Assembly (NCBI RefSeq): GCF_003663825.1
Contig: NZ_RCCC01000001.1
Span: 2,488,501-2,552,500, forward strand
Direction of reading: 5' to 3'
Length of the DNA: 64,000 nt
Source: Acidovorax sp. 106
Lineage (GTDB): Bacteria; Pseudomonadota; Gammaproteobacteria; Burkholderiales; Burkholderiaceae_C
A model generated the notes under the pieces. That model made no database searches and had not been told where the DNA came from. It saw nothing but the letters and a program-made list of their open reading frames with translations. Position numbers and translations under genes: made by a program. This document shows positions 8,251-17,145 of this stretch, piece after piece. Each line of letters begins with the position of its first letter. Within the stretch, counting starts at the first letter, position 1.

Positions 8251-9144
8251 ATGAAACATCAGCATTGGGGATTGGCGTTGTGCCTTGCGGCCCTGTGCTG
8301 CGCATCTGCCGCCTCGGCCGCCACCGTGCTGGAACGCATCAGCGCCGGCGGTAAGCTGGTCATTGCCCACCGCGAGTCGGCCGTGCCGTTCTCGTATGTC
8401 GATGCCGCTTCGGGCAAGCCCGTGGGCTATGCGGTGGATTTGTGCCTGCGTCTGGCCGAAGTGGTGCGCAAGAAGGCGGGTGCCAAGAACATGGACGTGG
8501 AGTTCGTGATGGTCTCGCCGTCCAATCGCATCGACATGATCGAGCAGGGCAAGGCCGACCTCGAATGCGGCTCAACCACCAACAATGCCGAGCGGCGCCA
8601 GAAGGTCGCGTTCACCGTGCCACATTTCATCACCGGTGCGCGCTTGCTGGTCAAGGCCGCCAGCCCCATCGACCGACTGGAAGACTTGCAGGGCAAAACC
8701 CTGGCATCCACCAAGGGCACTACGCCGCTCAAGGCTGCGGTGCAGGCCAACCGTGAACGGCTGATGGGCATCCAGATTGTGGAAGTGCCTGACCACGCCC
8801 GGGGCGTGGAGATGGTGGAGAAGGGCGAGGCCGAGGCCTTCTTGATGGACGATGTGCTGCTGTACGGTCTGGCGGCCTCGCGGCCCGATCCTAAGGCCCT
8901 CAAGGTGGTTGGGCGGTTTGTGACCACCGAGCCGCTGGCCATCATGCTGCCCAAGAACGACCCGGATTTCAAAAAATTGGTGGACGATGAAATGCGCCGC
9001 CTGGTCACCAGCCGCGAGATCTATCCCGTCTACGACAAGTGGTTTGCCCAACCCATTCCGCCCCACAACAAGCCGCTGAACATCCCCGTTAGCTACCTGT
9101 TGAGGGACTTTTGGAAGTACCCTACCGACCAGGTTCCGTTCTGA
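8251..9144 (+). CDS. gltI: Glutamate/aspartate ABC transporter binding protein (first copy)
   Basis: 297 aa from the ATG at 8251, preceded by GAGAGG; an upstream in-frame ATG at 8197 would add 18 residues that spoil the signal peptide. The signal peptide (MKHQHWGLALCLAALCCASAASA) is followed by an SBP3 domain: GKLVIAHRESAVPFSYVD, GYAVDLCLRLAEVV, DLECGSTTNNAERR, KGTTPL. The phrase ECGSTTNN is typical of GltI-type acidic amino-acid receptors. It should bind glutamate and aspartate in the periplasm for GltJKL. A second paralogue follows after 111 bp. Confidence 0.88.
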   Translation: MKHQHWGLALCLAALCCASAASAATVLERISAGGKLVIAHRESAVPFSYVDAASGKPVGYAVDLCLRLAEVVRKKAGAKNMDVEFVMVSPSNRIDMIEQGKADLECGSTTNNAERRQKVAFTVPHFITGARLLVKAASPIDRLEDLQGKTLASTKGTTPLKAAVQANRERLMGIQIVEVPDHARGVEMVEKGEAEAFLMDDVLLYGLAASRPDPKALKVVGRFVTTEPLAIMLPKNDPDFKKLVDDEMRRLVTSREIYPVYDKWFAQPIPPHNKPLNIPVSYLLRDFWKYPTDQVPF

Positions 9145-9255
9145 ATAAGATCGCTGGTCGCGTAGTTTCATCTGGAAGCATTTGCTTGGCTTGCAAGACA
9201 GGCCGGACAGCGCGCTCAACCCCTCCCTTTTCGATAACCCCCTAAGGAGATACTC

Positions 9256-10155
9256 ATGAAAAAACATTTGCTGGCAATTGCCGTGACCGCTCTGGCCGCA
9301 GGCAGTGCGTTTGCCCAAGCCAACGACACCCTGGCCAAGATCAAGGCCTCCGGCAGCGTGACTCTGGGGGTGCGTGAGTCCTCTGGCCTGTCCTACACAT
9401 TGGGCAATGGCAAGTACGTGGGCTTCCACACCGAAATGGGTGAAATCGTTCTGCACGATATCCAGAAGCAACTGGGCTTGGCCAAGCTGGACATCAAATA
9501 CCAGCCCGTGACATCGCAAAACCGCGTGCCTTTGGTCACCAACGGTACGGTGGACCTGGAGTGCGGCTCCACCACCAACAACGCTACGCGCCAAAAGGAT
9601 GTGGCTTTTGCTGTGACCACCTACGTGGAAGAAGTGCGCATGGTGGTGAAGGCCAACTCCGGCATCACCTCCATCAAGGACCTGAACGGCAAGAGCGTGG
9701 CGACCACCACAGGCACCACTTCGGTGCAAACTCTGCGCAAGCATGAGCGCGCTGGCGGTATCGACTTCAAGGAAGTGTTCGGCAAGGATCACGCTGACAG
9801 CTTCCTGATGCTGGAAACCGGCCGTGCCGACGCCTTTGTGATGGACGGCTCCATCCTGGCTGCCAACGTCTCCAAGTCCAAGAACCCTGCCGACTACAAG
9901 ATCGTGGGCGAAGTGCTGAGCGTGGAACCCATCGCCTGCATGCTGCCCAAGGACGACGCTGGCTTCAAGAAGGCCGTGGACGACTCCATCAAGCGCCAGA
10001 TCAAGGACGGCTCGCTGGCCAAGCTGTACGACAAGTGGTTTATGCAACCCGTGCCACCGACCAACACCAAGATTGGCCTGCCCATGTCCGAAGCCACCAA
10101 GGCTGCTTGGGCCAACCCTAACGACAAGCCTGCAGAAGACTACGCCAAGAAGTAA
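9256..10155 (+). CDS. gltI: Glutamate/aspartate ABC transporter binding protein (second copy)
   Basis: 299 aa with a strong TAAGGAGA site before the ATG and a clear signal peptide (MKKHLLAIAVTALAAGSAFAQ). It is an SBP3-family protein with the same landmarks as the preceding gene (VTLGVRESSGLSYT, DLECGSTTNNATRQKDVAF, KSVATTTGTTSVQTLRKHE, LYDKWFMQPVPP). It resembles canonical GltI more closely than the first copy, because the first has longer stretches of unusual residues. A terminator-like hairpin directly follows, so this receptor is probably made in excess over the membrane subunits. Confidence 0.9.
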   Translation: MKKHLLAIAVTALAAGSAFAQANDTLAKIKASGSVTLGVRESSGLSYTLGNGKYVGFHTEMGEIVLHDIQKQLGLAKLDIKYQPVTSQNRVPLVTNGTVDLECGSTTNNATRQKDVAFAVTTYVEEVRMVVKANSGITSIKDLNGKSVATTTGTTSVQTLRKHERAGGIDFKEVFGKDHADSFLMLETGRADAFVMDGSILAANVSKSKNPADYKIVGEVLSVEPIACMLPKDDAGFKKAVDDSIKRQIKDGSLAKLYDKWFMQPVPPTNTKIGLPMSEATKAAWANPNDKPAEDYAKK

Positions 10156-10171
10156 TTCTTGAACGACTGCC

Positions 10172-10207
10172 GCCCCTTCGAACAGCGGGTTTGAAGGGGC
10201 TTTTTTG
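10172..10207 (+). terminator. Terminator/attenuator between gltI and gltJ
   Basis: GCCCCTTCGAA, an 8-nt loop, TTGAAGGGGC, then six T. Because gltJ, gltK and gltL follow without another obvious strong promoter, this probably lets a fraction of transcripts through and keeps the binding protein more abundant than the permease. Confidence 0.8.
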
Positions 10208-10264
10208 TTGGGCCGGCACAAGGTTGTGCCCAATGCAATATCAAGACATTAAAGGGGTGATCCT

Positions 10265-11023
10265 ATGAGTTGGGATTGGCAGGTGTTCTGCCAGGACACC
10301 ATGGAGCGGGAGGTGGTGCAGGGCTGCTTTGGCAAGGGCGGCGACATCACGTACCTGGACTGGATGCTGTCAGCCTGGGGCTGGACGGTGTCTGTTTCGC
10401 TGCTCGCGTTGTTGCTGGCGTTGGTGATTGGCGCGGTGATTGGCACCTTGCGCACGTTGCCCAACAGTCCGATGGTGGTGCGCCTGGGCAATGCGTGGGT
10501 GGAGCTGTTTCGCAACATACCTTTGCTGGTGCAGATTTTCTTGTGGTACCACGTGCTGCCCACCCTGATTCCGGCCATGAAGAGTGTGCCGGGCTTTGTG
10601 CTGGTGGTGTTTGCGCTGGGCTTTTTCACATCGGCGCGGATTGCCGAGCAGGTGCGCTCAGGGATTCAGACCTTGCCGCGCGGCCAGCGGTACGCTGGTT
10701 TGGCTGTGGGTTTCACCACGTTCCAGACCTACCGCTATGTGCTGCTGCCCATGGCGTTTCGCATCATCATCCCGCCGCTGACCAGCGAGACGATGAACAT
10801 CTTCAAGAACTCGTCGGTGGCGTTTGCCGTGTCGGTGGCCGAACTCACGATGTTCGCCATGCAGGCGCAGGAAGAGACCTCGCGCGGCATTGAGGTGTAC
10901 CTTGGAGTGACGGGGCTGTACATCATCTCGGCCTTTGCCATCAATCGCATCATGGCGTTCATCGAAAAGCGTGTGCGGATTCCTGGCGTGGTGATTGCCG
11001 GTGCCTCGGGCGGAGGCCATTGA
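10265..11023 (+). CDS. gltJ: Glutamate/aspartate ABC permease GltJ
   Basis: 252 aa, a His/Glu-type inner-membrane permease with about five membrane segments. An 85-residue N-terminal region (WQVFCQDTMEREVVQGCFGKGG...YLDWMLSAWGWTVSVSLLALLL) is typical of GltJ. The coupling motif region EQVRSGIQTLPRGQRYAGLAVGFTTFQTYRYVLLPMAFRIIIPPL marks contact with the ATPase. A Shine-Dalgarno-like GGGGTGAT precedes the ATG. The gene ends one base before the gltK start. Confidence 0.92.
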   Translation: MSWDWQVFCQDTMEREVVQGCFGKGGDITYLDWMLSAWGWTVSVSLLALLLALVIGAVIGTLRTLPNSPMVVRLGNAWVELFRNIPLLVQIFLWYHVLPTLIPAMKSVPGFVLVVFALGFFTSARIAEQVRSGIQTLPRGQRYAGLAVGFTTFQTYRYVLLPMAFRIIIPPLTSETMNIFKNSSVAFAVSVAELTMFAMQAQEETSRGIEVYLGVTGLYIISAFAINRIMAFIEKRVRIPGVVIAGASGGGH

Positions 11024-11024
11024 T

Positions 11025-11690
11025 ATGAATCTCGACTTTTCGTTTTACAACTGGGACCTGATCTCCAACTTCGTGCTCAAGGGGCTGTACTTCAGCCTGA
11101 TGCTCACGGTGGTGGCCACGATTGGCGGTGTGGTGTTTGGCACTCTGCTGGCGCTCATGCGCCTGTCGGGCCGCAAGTGGCTGGATGTGCCTGCCACCAT
11201 CTATGTCAACGGCATGCGCTCCATTCCGCTGGTGATGGTGATTCTGTGGTTCTTCTTGCTCATGCCCGCCATCATTGGCCGCCCCATCGGGGCGGAAGTG
11301 TCGGCGGTGGTGACGTTCATCGCTTTCGAGGCGGCGTACTTCAGTGAGATCATGCGCGCGGGCATCCAGTCCATTCCCCGTGGCCAGGTGTATGCAGGCC
11401 AGGCCCTGGGCATGACCTATGGCCAGAACATGAAGCTTGTGGTGCTGCCCCAGGCGTTTCGCAACATGCTGCCGGTGCTGCTCACGCAGACCATCATCTT
11501 GTTCCAGGATACGTCGCTGGTGTATGCCATCGGTGCGTATGACATGCTCAAGGGCTTTGAAGTCGCTGGCAAGAACTTTGGCCGCCCGATTGAGGCCTAC
11601 CTGGCCGCAGCGGCGCTGTATTTTGTGATGTGCTACGCCTTGTCCTGGATGGTCAAGCGCTTGCACCAGAAGATCGCCATCATCCGGTGA
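11025..11690 (+). CDS. gltK: Glutamate/aspartate ABC permease GltK
   Basis: 221 aa from the ATG at 11025 (MNLDFSFYNWDLISNFVLKG); the frame is open earlier, but those residues lie inside gltJ. It has about five membrane segments and the EAA-type coupling loop (EIMRAGIQSIPRGQVYAGQALGMTYGQ). It partners GltJ in the membrane channel. TGATATG at the gltJ/gltK junction indicates coupled translation. Confidence 0.92.
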   Translation: MNLDFSFYNWDLISNFVLKGLYFSLMLTVVATIGGVVFGTLLALMRLSGRKWLDVPATIYVNGMRSIPLVMVILWFFLLMPAIIGRPIGAEVSAVVTFIAFEAAYFSEIMRAGIQSIPRGQVYAGQALGMTYGQNMKLVVLPQAFRNMLPVLLTQTIILFQDTSLVYAIGAYDMLKGFEVAGKNFGRPIEAYLAAAALYFVMCYALSWMVKRLHQKIAIIR

Positions 11691-11713
11691 TCCGAGAGAT
11701 TGAGGAATAAACA

Positions 11714-12451
11714 ATGATCGAACTCAAGAACGTATCCAAGTGGTATGGCTCGGTGCAGGTGCTCAACGAGTGCTCGGCCACCATCCAAAAAGGCGAAGTG
11801 GTGGTGGTGTGCGGCCCTTCAGGCTCCGGCAAGTCCACGCTGATCAAGACCATCAACGCGCTGGAGCCCTTTCAAAAGGGCGAAATTTCGGTGGATGGTG
11901 TGAAGCTGCACGACCCCAGCACCAACTTGCCCAAGCTGCGCAGCCGCGTGGGCATGGTGTTCCAGCACTTCGAGCTGTTCCCTCACCTGTCGGTGACGGA
12001 CAACCTGACCATTGCGCAGATCAAGGTGCTCGGCCGCAGCGCGGACGATGCCAAGAAGCGCGGCCTGAAGATGCTGGAGCGCGTGGGCCTGATCGCCCAC
12101 AAGGACAAGTTCCCCGGCCAGCTCTCGGGTGGCCAGCAGCAGCGCGTGGCCATTGCCCGTGCGCTGAGCATGGACCCCATCGTGATGCTGTTCGACGAGC
12201 CCACTTCGGCGCTCGACCCTGAAATGGTGGGCGAAGTGCTGGACGTGATGGTGGGCCTGGCCAACGAAGGCATGACCATGATGTGCGTGACCCACGAAAT
12301 GGGCTTTGCCCGCAAGGTGAGCAACCGCGTGATCTTTATGGACGTGGGCGGGAAGATTTTGGAAGACTGCTCGAAAGAAGAGTTCTTCAACAACCCCGAT
12401 GCGCGCCAGCCGCGCACCAAGGATTTTCTCAACAAGATCCTGCAGCACTGA
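11714..12451 (+). CDS. gltL: Glutamate/aspartate ABC ATP-binding protein GltL
   Basis: 245 aa. Walker [10 protein letters not shown] near residue 36, Q-loop [10 protein letters not shown], signature LSGGQQQR near 140, Walker [16 protein letters not shown] near 158 and H-loop VTHEMGFA near 197 are all present. It powers the GltIJK importer from the cytoplasmic side. It lies 23 nt after gltK, preceded by GAGGAATAA, and is followed by a good terminator, so it closes the operon. Confidence 0.95.
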   Translation: MIELKNVSKWYGSVQVLNECSATIQKGEVVVVCGPSGSGKSTLIKTINALEPFQKGEISVDGVKLHDPSTNLPKLRSRVGMVFQHFELFPHLSVTDNLTIAQIKVLGRSADDAKKRGLKMLERVGLIAHKDKFPGQLSGGQQQRVAIARALSMDPIVMLFDEPTSALDPEMVGEVLDVMVGLANEGMTMMCVTHEMGFARKVSNRVIFMDVGGKILEDCSKEEFFNNPDARQPRTKDFLNKILQH

Positions 12452-12470
12452 ACTGTTCTCACGGTTTGCG

Positions 12471-12497
12471 AAAAAAGGCACCTTCGGGTGCCTTTTT
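12471..12497 (+). terminator. Rho-independent terminator after gltL
   Basis: AAAAAAGGCACC-TTCG-GGTGCCTTTTT: a 7-bp GC-rich stem with a UUCG loop and a T run. Confidence 0.92.
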
Positions 12498-12581
12498 GTT
12501 GGTCAACGTGCTGACGAATGCGCCGTGGCGGTGGGCTTTGTGCCCTTTAATCGGTCACCGTCCTTTGCAAGCAAACCGTCC

Positions 12582-13607
12582 ATGACTGCCATCTTCCGAT
12601 TTCTGCGGCGAGCGAAGTGCTTGCTCCGTAACGTCCGCCTGGTGCAAGCGGCAGGGCTCCTTGGTGTCGCCGTGCTGTGGTACCAGCCCTTGCTGGCATC
12701 GGCCACTCCACAGTCTTCTCAGCGTCAAGCTTGCGCGTTGCTGCAAACCGTGGCCCAGGCCGCGCAACTGGCGGGCGAGGGGCTCACCACGGGGCGCTAT
12801 GGCTGCCAGTCGCCGCATGAAACGGCTGATGGCTGGGTGTTTGCGCTGCAGTACCTGGAGCCTGCAAAGTCCGTGGGAGAGGCTCGGCGGTTGGGGCACT
12901 ACTTGGTGGATTTGGACGCCGAAACCGTCACCCCCTGGTCGCCTTCGCCGCGTGCCCCGTCAGATACAGAGGGGCGCCTCGGTGGTGTTGCGGAGGGGTC
13001 CGTTTCTGTGCGGGCGTGCGGCGTGGCTTTTGATCTGCCCTCTCAGTACCGCATCACCCGACCTGTCCGGTCAGTTTCGCGGCAAGGGGTGCGCGTGTGT
13101 GCGTTTGACATAGTGCCTGCACAGGCTGCGCCGAAGTCGCTGGAGTGCAAGGATGAGGCAGAAGGAGGAAGTCCTCCCTACCCATTGTGTGACTGGGACA
13201 TCAGTGCCGGGCACGATTGGCCCACCGTGCAGGTGGCCCGCACGCGGGTGGATGCAGACCGCTTGCCTCTGGACCCCTTCAACTTTGAGCGAGGCGCCTG
13301 GCGCCTGCCCAATGCACATGCTCAGGCGGCGCCCTCCTCGAAAGTGCCTTTCTTCGGTCGGCAGGCCCGGCATGGCGAAGTGCTCATGCGCGCTGCGTGG
13401 CACCGCACCAAGGCCCAGCCTGCTGTGGGCATGCAGGCCGGCACCAGCAGTGCGGATGCCTATCTGTTGCAGCTCACGCCCCAACTGGCGGTGGTGCTGG
13501 TATCCCCCCCCTTGGACTCCGCCGCCCACAAGAGCGAGGGGGTGGGTGGGTGCCACACTTTTTGCCGTAGCTTGCGTGCAGCGGGCCGGCCCAGTGAAGA
13601 GCCCTGA
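12582..13607 (+). CDS. Hypothetical exported protein
   Basis: 341 aa from the ATG at 12582; the frame is open further upstream but crosses the gltL terminator. I do not recognise a family. Residues 18-42 (VRLVQAAGLLGVAVLWYQPLLASA) look like a signal peptide or membrane anchor after a basic leader. The rest is mixed, with several cysteines (QACALLQT, YGCQSP, SVRACGV, VCAFDI, SLECKD, YPLCDWD) that could form disulfides in the periplasm. The C-terminus (CHTFCRSLRAAGRPSEEP) looks ragged. Codon use resembles neighbouring genes. It stands alone between a terminator and the convergent rpiR gene. Confidence 0.6.
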   Translation: MTAIFRFLRRAKCLLRNVRLVQAAGLLGVAVLWYQPLLASATPQSSQRQACALLQTVAQAAQLAGEGLTTGRYGCQSPHETADGWVFALQYLEPAKSVGEARRLGHYLVDLDAETVTPWSPSPRAPSDTEGRLGGVAEGSVSVRACGVAFDLPSQYRITRPVRSVSRQGVRVCAFDIVPAQAAPKSLECKDEAEGGSPPYPLCDWDISAGHDWPTVQVARTRVDADRLPLDPFNFERGAWRLPNAHAQAAPSSKVPFFGRQARHGEVLMRAAWHRTKAQPAVGMQAGTSSADAYLLQLTPQLAVVLVSPPLDSAAHKSEGVGGCHTFCRSLRAAGRPSEEP

Positions 13608-13748
13608 CGCAAAGTGCTGCAGACGCAGCGGGCGTCCAGAAAGGGGGCAGTGCATGCAACGCAGTGACTGCGCAGCCGTTCTCCAGAAGACAAAAACGCT
13701 TTGGGGCGTGTGGGTTGCACGGCGCTTCCTCGGCACCCGCTCGACCGG

Positions 13749-14669
13749 CTAGCGTTTGCCCCGCCGTCCCGCAGGGGTGTTGCTGTCCACGATGAGCTGC
13801 GACTCCATATCTTTCCAAAGGTCATCGCGGCGCTTCAGGGTTTCGGGCACCGCTGCATGCCGCAACTGGGCCACGGCCGACACCAGCGCGTTGCACAGAA
13901 AGAAAGCGGCGGTGTAGGAGTCAAACGGCGACGCGTTGGATGTGCGCACCAGCACGCGCTGGTGGGCCAGGGCGGCCAAGGGCGCGGCACTGCTGTCGGT
14001 GATGCTGAACACCTGCGCGCCGGCATCCAGAAACCGCTGCGCCACCTTCACTGGGCCACTGGCGTAGCGGCGGATGCTGAAGGCCAGCAGCACATCCTCG
14101 GGCTGCACCCACAGCAACTGGTCGGTGGTGTCGATGGCCCCGGCGCCCAGCTCCTGCACGCCGGGGCGGCACATGTTCAGGTGCAGGGCCAGCCAGGCGG
14201 CCACGGGTGCGCTGTTGATCTGCGCCAGCACGTACACCCGGCCAGTGCCCTCGGCCAGGCGGGTGGTGATGGCCTCAAAGGCCGCCATGTCCAGCCCGTC
14301 GCGTGTCGCGTTCAGGTTGTGCTGGTCGTGCAGCAAGGCGTCGTCCACGCACTGCTGCAGGCTGCGCTCGGTGCCGATGGTGACGGGTGCGCGCTGCCCA
14401 GCCGTTTGCAGCAGGGCGGTGACTTCGCCACGCGCCTCGCGCTGTGCCTCGGCATAGCTGGCGTAGCCCAGTTTGGCAAAGAGCCGCACCACGGTGGATG
14501 CACTGGTGCCGTGCCGCGCGGCCAAGGCCGTGGCCGATTCCAGCAACGCATGCGGGTAGTCACGCTCCAGCCCCTCGGCCAGGGCGCGTTCGCTGCTGGT
14601 GAGTGTGGCGCTTTGGCGCGCAAGGCGTTCGGTCAGCAAAGCGGTGGAGGGTTGCAATGTAAATTTCAT
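13749..14669 (-). CDS. MurR/RpiR-family transcriptional regulator
   Basis: 306 aa. The N-terminal helix-turn-helix (about 1-80) contains ALLESATALAARHGTSASTVVRLFAKLGYASYAEAQREAR, the standard RpiR arrangement. Residues 125-265 are a SIS (sugar isomerase) domain (RVYVLAQINSAPVAAWLALHLNMC; VLLAFSIRRYASGPVKVAQRFLDAGAQVFSITDS). Such proteins sense phosphosugars or other small ligands. It is divergent from the M20 peptidase and Bug genes, which it may control. A 7-bp inverted repeat covers its own start codon, which would suit autoregulation. Confidence 0.88.
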   Translation of the reverse strand: MKFTLQPSTALLTERLARQSATLTSSERALAEGLERDYPHALLESATALAARHGTSASTVVRLFAKLGYASYAEAQREARGEVTALLQTAGQRAPVTIGTERSLQQCVDDALLHDQHNLNATRDGLDMAAFEAITTRLAEGTGRVYVLAQINSAPVAAWLALHLNMCRPGVQELGAGAIDTTDQLLWVQPEDVLLAFSIRRYASGPVKVAQRFLDAGAQVFSITDSSAAPLAALAHQRVLVRTSNASPFDSYTAAFFLCNALVSAVAQLRHAAVPETLKRRDDLWKDMESQLIVDSNTPAGRRGKR

Positions 14670-14687
14670 TGGGTTGTGTTAATGAAA
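14664..14687. promoter_or_regulatory. Candidate RpiR operator
   Basis: TTTCATT, ten bases, AATGAAA: perfect 7-bp arms with centres 17 bp apart. It covers the rpiR start codon (14667-14669) in the 109-bp divergent region shared with the peptidase gene. Confidence 0.5.
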
Positions 14688-14778
14688 AAAGTATTGCAAA
14701 CCGAGGCGGCGCGTGCAACACTTATCCGCAGATTTTGACCCCGCTGGCGGGGCGCCCTCCCATCGACGCAAGGAAACC

Positions 14779-15948
14779 ATGCAAGACACCGCTACGACCA
14801 TGAACCCCACCGTGCGCACCCAGGTGCTGGACTGGCTGGCCAGCCAGCAGCAGGCGATGCAAGACTTGTTGCACAAGGTGGTCAACATCGACAGCGGCAG
14901 CCGCGACGAGGCGGGCGTGACCGCCGTGGCCCATGCCCTGGCCGAGCGCTTGCAGGCTGCGGGCGTGCCGGTGCAGTTCGAGCCCGTGCCTGGCTACGGC
15001 GTGCTGCTGCATGCGCAGGTGAATGCAGCCGGGCAGGGCGCGCCCATCATCCTCATGGGGCACATGGACACGGTGTACCCCGCAGGCACCGTGGCCAAGC
15101 GCCCCTACCGCGAAGAAGCGGGCCGGGCCTACGGCCCTGGCGTGGCCGATATGAAGTCGGGCTTGGTGCTCAACGTGTTTGTGGCCGAGGCGTTTGCGCG
15201 CTGCGGCGGCCTGCAGGCACCGCTGCACCTGTTCTTCTCGTGCGATGAAGAGATTGGCTCGCCGGCCACGCGCGACCTCATCACTGCCCGCGCGCGCGGT
15301 GCCCGTGCGGTGTTCAATGCCGAGCCCGGCCGCGTCAGCGGCAATGTGGTGTCCAGCCGCAAAGGCTCGATGGTGGTGGAGTTTGAGGTGCAGGGCGTGG
15401 CCGCGCATGCGGGCATCAACCATGCCGCAGGTGCCAGCGCCATCGACGCGCTGGCCCGCAAGACGCTGGCTTTGCATGCGCTGACCGACCCTGCCACTGG
15501 CGTCACGTGCAACGTTGGCGTGGTGCACGGCGGCATCGTGCCCAACATGGTGGCGCCCCACGCCAAGGCCGAGGTGGACCTGCGCTTCACCTCCGACACC
15601 GACCCCGATGCCTTGCTGGAGCGCGTGCGCGCCATCGTCGAAGAAGAATCTGTGCCCCGCACGCAGGGCCGCATCACCCTGTCCCGCCGCACCATGCCCA
15701 TGAAGCCCACGCCCGACGACCTGCTGGCGCTGTACCAACAAGGCGCCCGCGCTGTGGGCTTTGACGTGCAGGGCGAATTCACGGGCGGCGCGGCCGACAG
15801 CGGCCTCACCGCCTCGGTGGGCGTGCCCACACTGTGCGCCACGGGCCCCGTGGGCGGCCACGCGCACACCGAGCGCGAATATTGCGAGCTGAACACCTTT
15901 GTGCCGCGTGCGCAGGCCGTGGCGCTGGCCGTGCTGGACCATCCTTGA
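14779..15948 (+). CDS. M20-family metallopeptidase (carboxypeptidase G2-like)
   Basis: 389 aa from the ATG at 14779, which has AAGGAAACC upstream. Di-zinc M20 ligands can be read in order: H-x-D in LMGHMDTVYPAG (about 103), bridging D in GVADMKSG (about 136), catalytic EE in FSCDEEIGS (about 170), E in FNAEPGR (about 195) and the final H in GPVGGHAHTEREYCE near 370. Residues 200-310 form the dimerisation/lid domain. The family hydrolyses C-terminal glutamate from peptides or folates, or N-acyl amino acids; the substrate is not determinable. It is followed directly by a Bug receptor, suggesting uptake and hydrolysis of one compound under RpiR control. Confidence 0.88.
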   Translation: MQDTATTMNPTVRTQVLDWLASQQQAMQDLLHKVVNIDSGSRDEAGVTAVAHALAERLQAAGVPVQFEPVPGYGVLLHAQVNAAGQGAPIILMGHMDTVYPAGTVAKRPYREEAGRAYGPGVADMKSGLVLNVFVAEAFARCGGLQAPLHLFFSCDEEIGSPATRDLITARARGARAVFNAEPGRVSGNVVSSRKGSMVVEFEVQGVAAHAGINHAAGASAIDALARKTLALHALTDPATGVTCNVGVVHGGIVPNMVAPHAKAEVDLRFTSDTDPDALLERVRAIVEEESVPRTQGRITLSRRTMPMKPTPDDLLALYQQGARAVGFDVQGEFTGGAADSGLTASVGVPTLCATGPVGGHAHTEREYCELNTFVPRAQAVALAVLDHP

Positions 15949-15994
15949 TCTGCCTTGCCTTGTTGAAACTTTCTCCTGATTTTTGAGCTTACCG

Positions 15995-16987
15995 ATGGCC
16001 ATGAACACACCTTCCCGCCGCAGTCTTCTCTCCACCGGGCTGGGCCTTGCAGGCCTTGCCGCGCTGCCTGCCCTGGCACAAGACAAATTCCCCTCGCGCC
16101 CCATCACGCTGGTGGTGCCGTTCCCGCCAGGCGGGTCGGTAGACATCATGGCGCGCCAGTATTCCGAGCCACTGTCGCGCGCTTTGGGCGTGCCCGTCAT
16201 TGTCGAAAACCGCGCTGGCGCGGGCGGCTCGGTCGGTGCGCTGTATGTGGCGCGGGCCAAGCCCGATGGCTACACGCTGGTGGTCTCGTCCCAAAGCAGC
16301 CACTTGGCCAACCCGCTCACACAGCCCAAGGTGGGCTACGACGCTGTCAAGGACTTTGAAAACATCGCCATCTTGGGCCGTCAGCCCAACGCCCTGGTGG
16401 TGCACAGCAGCTTGCCGTTCAAGACCTTCAAGGAGTTCATCGACTACGCCAAGAAGAACCCCGGCAAGCTCAACTACGGCAGCGGCGGCGTGGGCAGCAT
16501 GGGCCAGCTCAATGTGGAAATGCTCAAGGTCTCCACGGGCGTGTTCACTACGCACATCCCGTACCGGGGCGGCACACCGCTCATCACCGGCGTGCTGGCC
16601 AACGAGGTGCAGTTCATCCTCGACAACCTGGTCATCATGCTGCCCCACATCCAGGCCGGCAAAGTGCGGGCCCTGGCCGTGGCCGCCGACCAGCGCCTGC
16701 CCCAGCTGCCCGATGTGCCCACCTTGGCCGAAGTGGGCTACCCCGAATTGAACCTCACCTCCTGGACCGGCCTGGCCGCCCCTGCGGGCACGCCCGAGGC
16801 CGTGGTGCAGACCCTGTACAAGGCCGTGCGCCAGGTGGCCACATCGCCCGCCATGATCGCCAACCTCAAGGACCGCGGCGTCATCCCGCCCGAAGAAATG
16901 GCCCCTGCCGCTTTTGAAAAGATGATGGCCGAGCGCCTGGTGAAGTTTGGCACCGTGGTCAAGCGCGCAGGCATCACGGCCGAGTGA
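15995..16987 (+). CDS. Bug/TctC-family periplasmic binding protein
   Basis: 330 aa starting at ATG 15995 (or 16001). The leader has a twin arginine (SRRSLLSTGLGLAGLAALPALAQ), so Tat export is possible. The mature protein shows standard Bug features: FPSRPITLVVPFPPGGSVDIMAR, VIVENRAGAGGSVGALYVARAKPDGYTL, GSGGVGSMGQLNVEMLK, and DVPTLAEVGYPELN. Bug proteins bind carboxylates, including amino acids, in the periplasm. No TctA/TctB membrane genes are in the window, so this is an orphan receptor, a very common state in Burkholderiales. It is 47 bp downstream of the M20 peptidase. Confidence 0.9.
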   Translation: MAMNTPSRRSLLSTGLGLAGLAALPALAQDKFPSRPITLVVPFPPGGSVDIMARQYSEPLSRALGVPVIVENRAGAGGSVGALYVARAKPDGYTLVVSSQSSHLANPLTQPKVGYDAVKDFENIAILGRQPNALVVHSSLPFKTFKEFIDYAKKNPGKLNYGSGGVGSMGQLNVEMLKVSTGVFTTHIPYRGGTPLITGVLANEVQFILDNLVIMLPHIQAGKVRALAVAADQRLPQLPDVPTLAEVGYPELNLTSWTGLAAPAGTPEAVVQTLYKAVRQVATSPAMIANLKDRGVIPPEEMAPAAFEKMMAERLVKFGTVVKRAGITAE

Positions 16988-17013
16988 TCGGGGTTTGAAG
17001 TCGTTTGGCTGCC

Positions 17014-17057
17014 TAGCGCTTGATGAATAAGCGCTGGTAGCTATTGATTTTGTAGCG
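17014..17057. repeat. Family 1 dispersed repeat
   Basis: TAGCGCTTGATGAATAAGCG then CTGGTAGCTATTGATTTTGTAGC. It is intergenic between the Bug gene and pyrC and shows both parts of the family: the AGCGCTT/AAGCGCT palindrome, then the GCTA(T)...TAGC palindrome. Confidence 0.85.
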
Positions 17058-17145
17058 TATTGCAGGCTGTGGCCAGGTGCTGCACCCCGGTGGCGGGGGT
17101 GCCTGGCACCTGCGGCAGTGAGGGTTGGTGGGACAATATCACCCC

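Noticed and set aside
8572..10233. Open frame of 553 codons opposite both gltI genes
   Set aside because: Shadow of the two binding-protein genes; no ribosome site, no recognisable domain.
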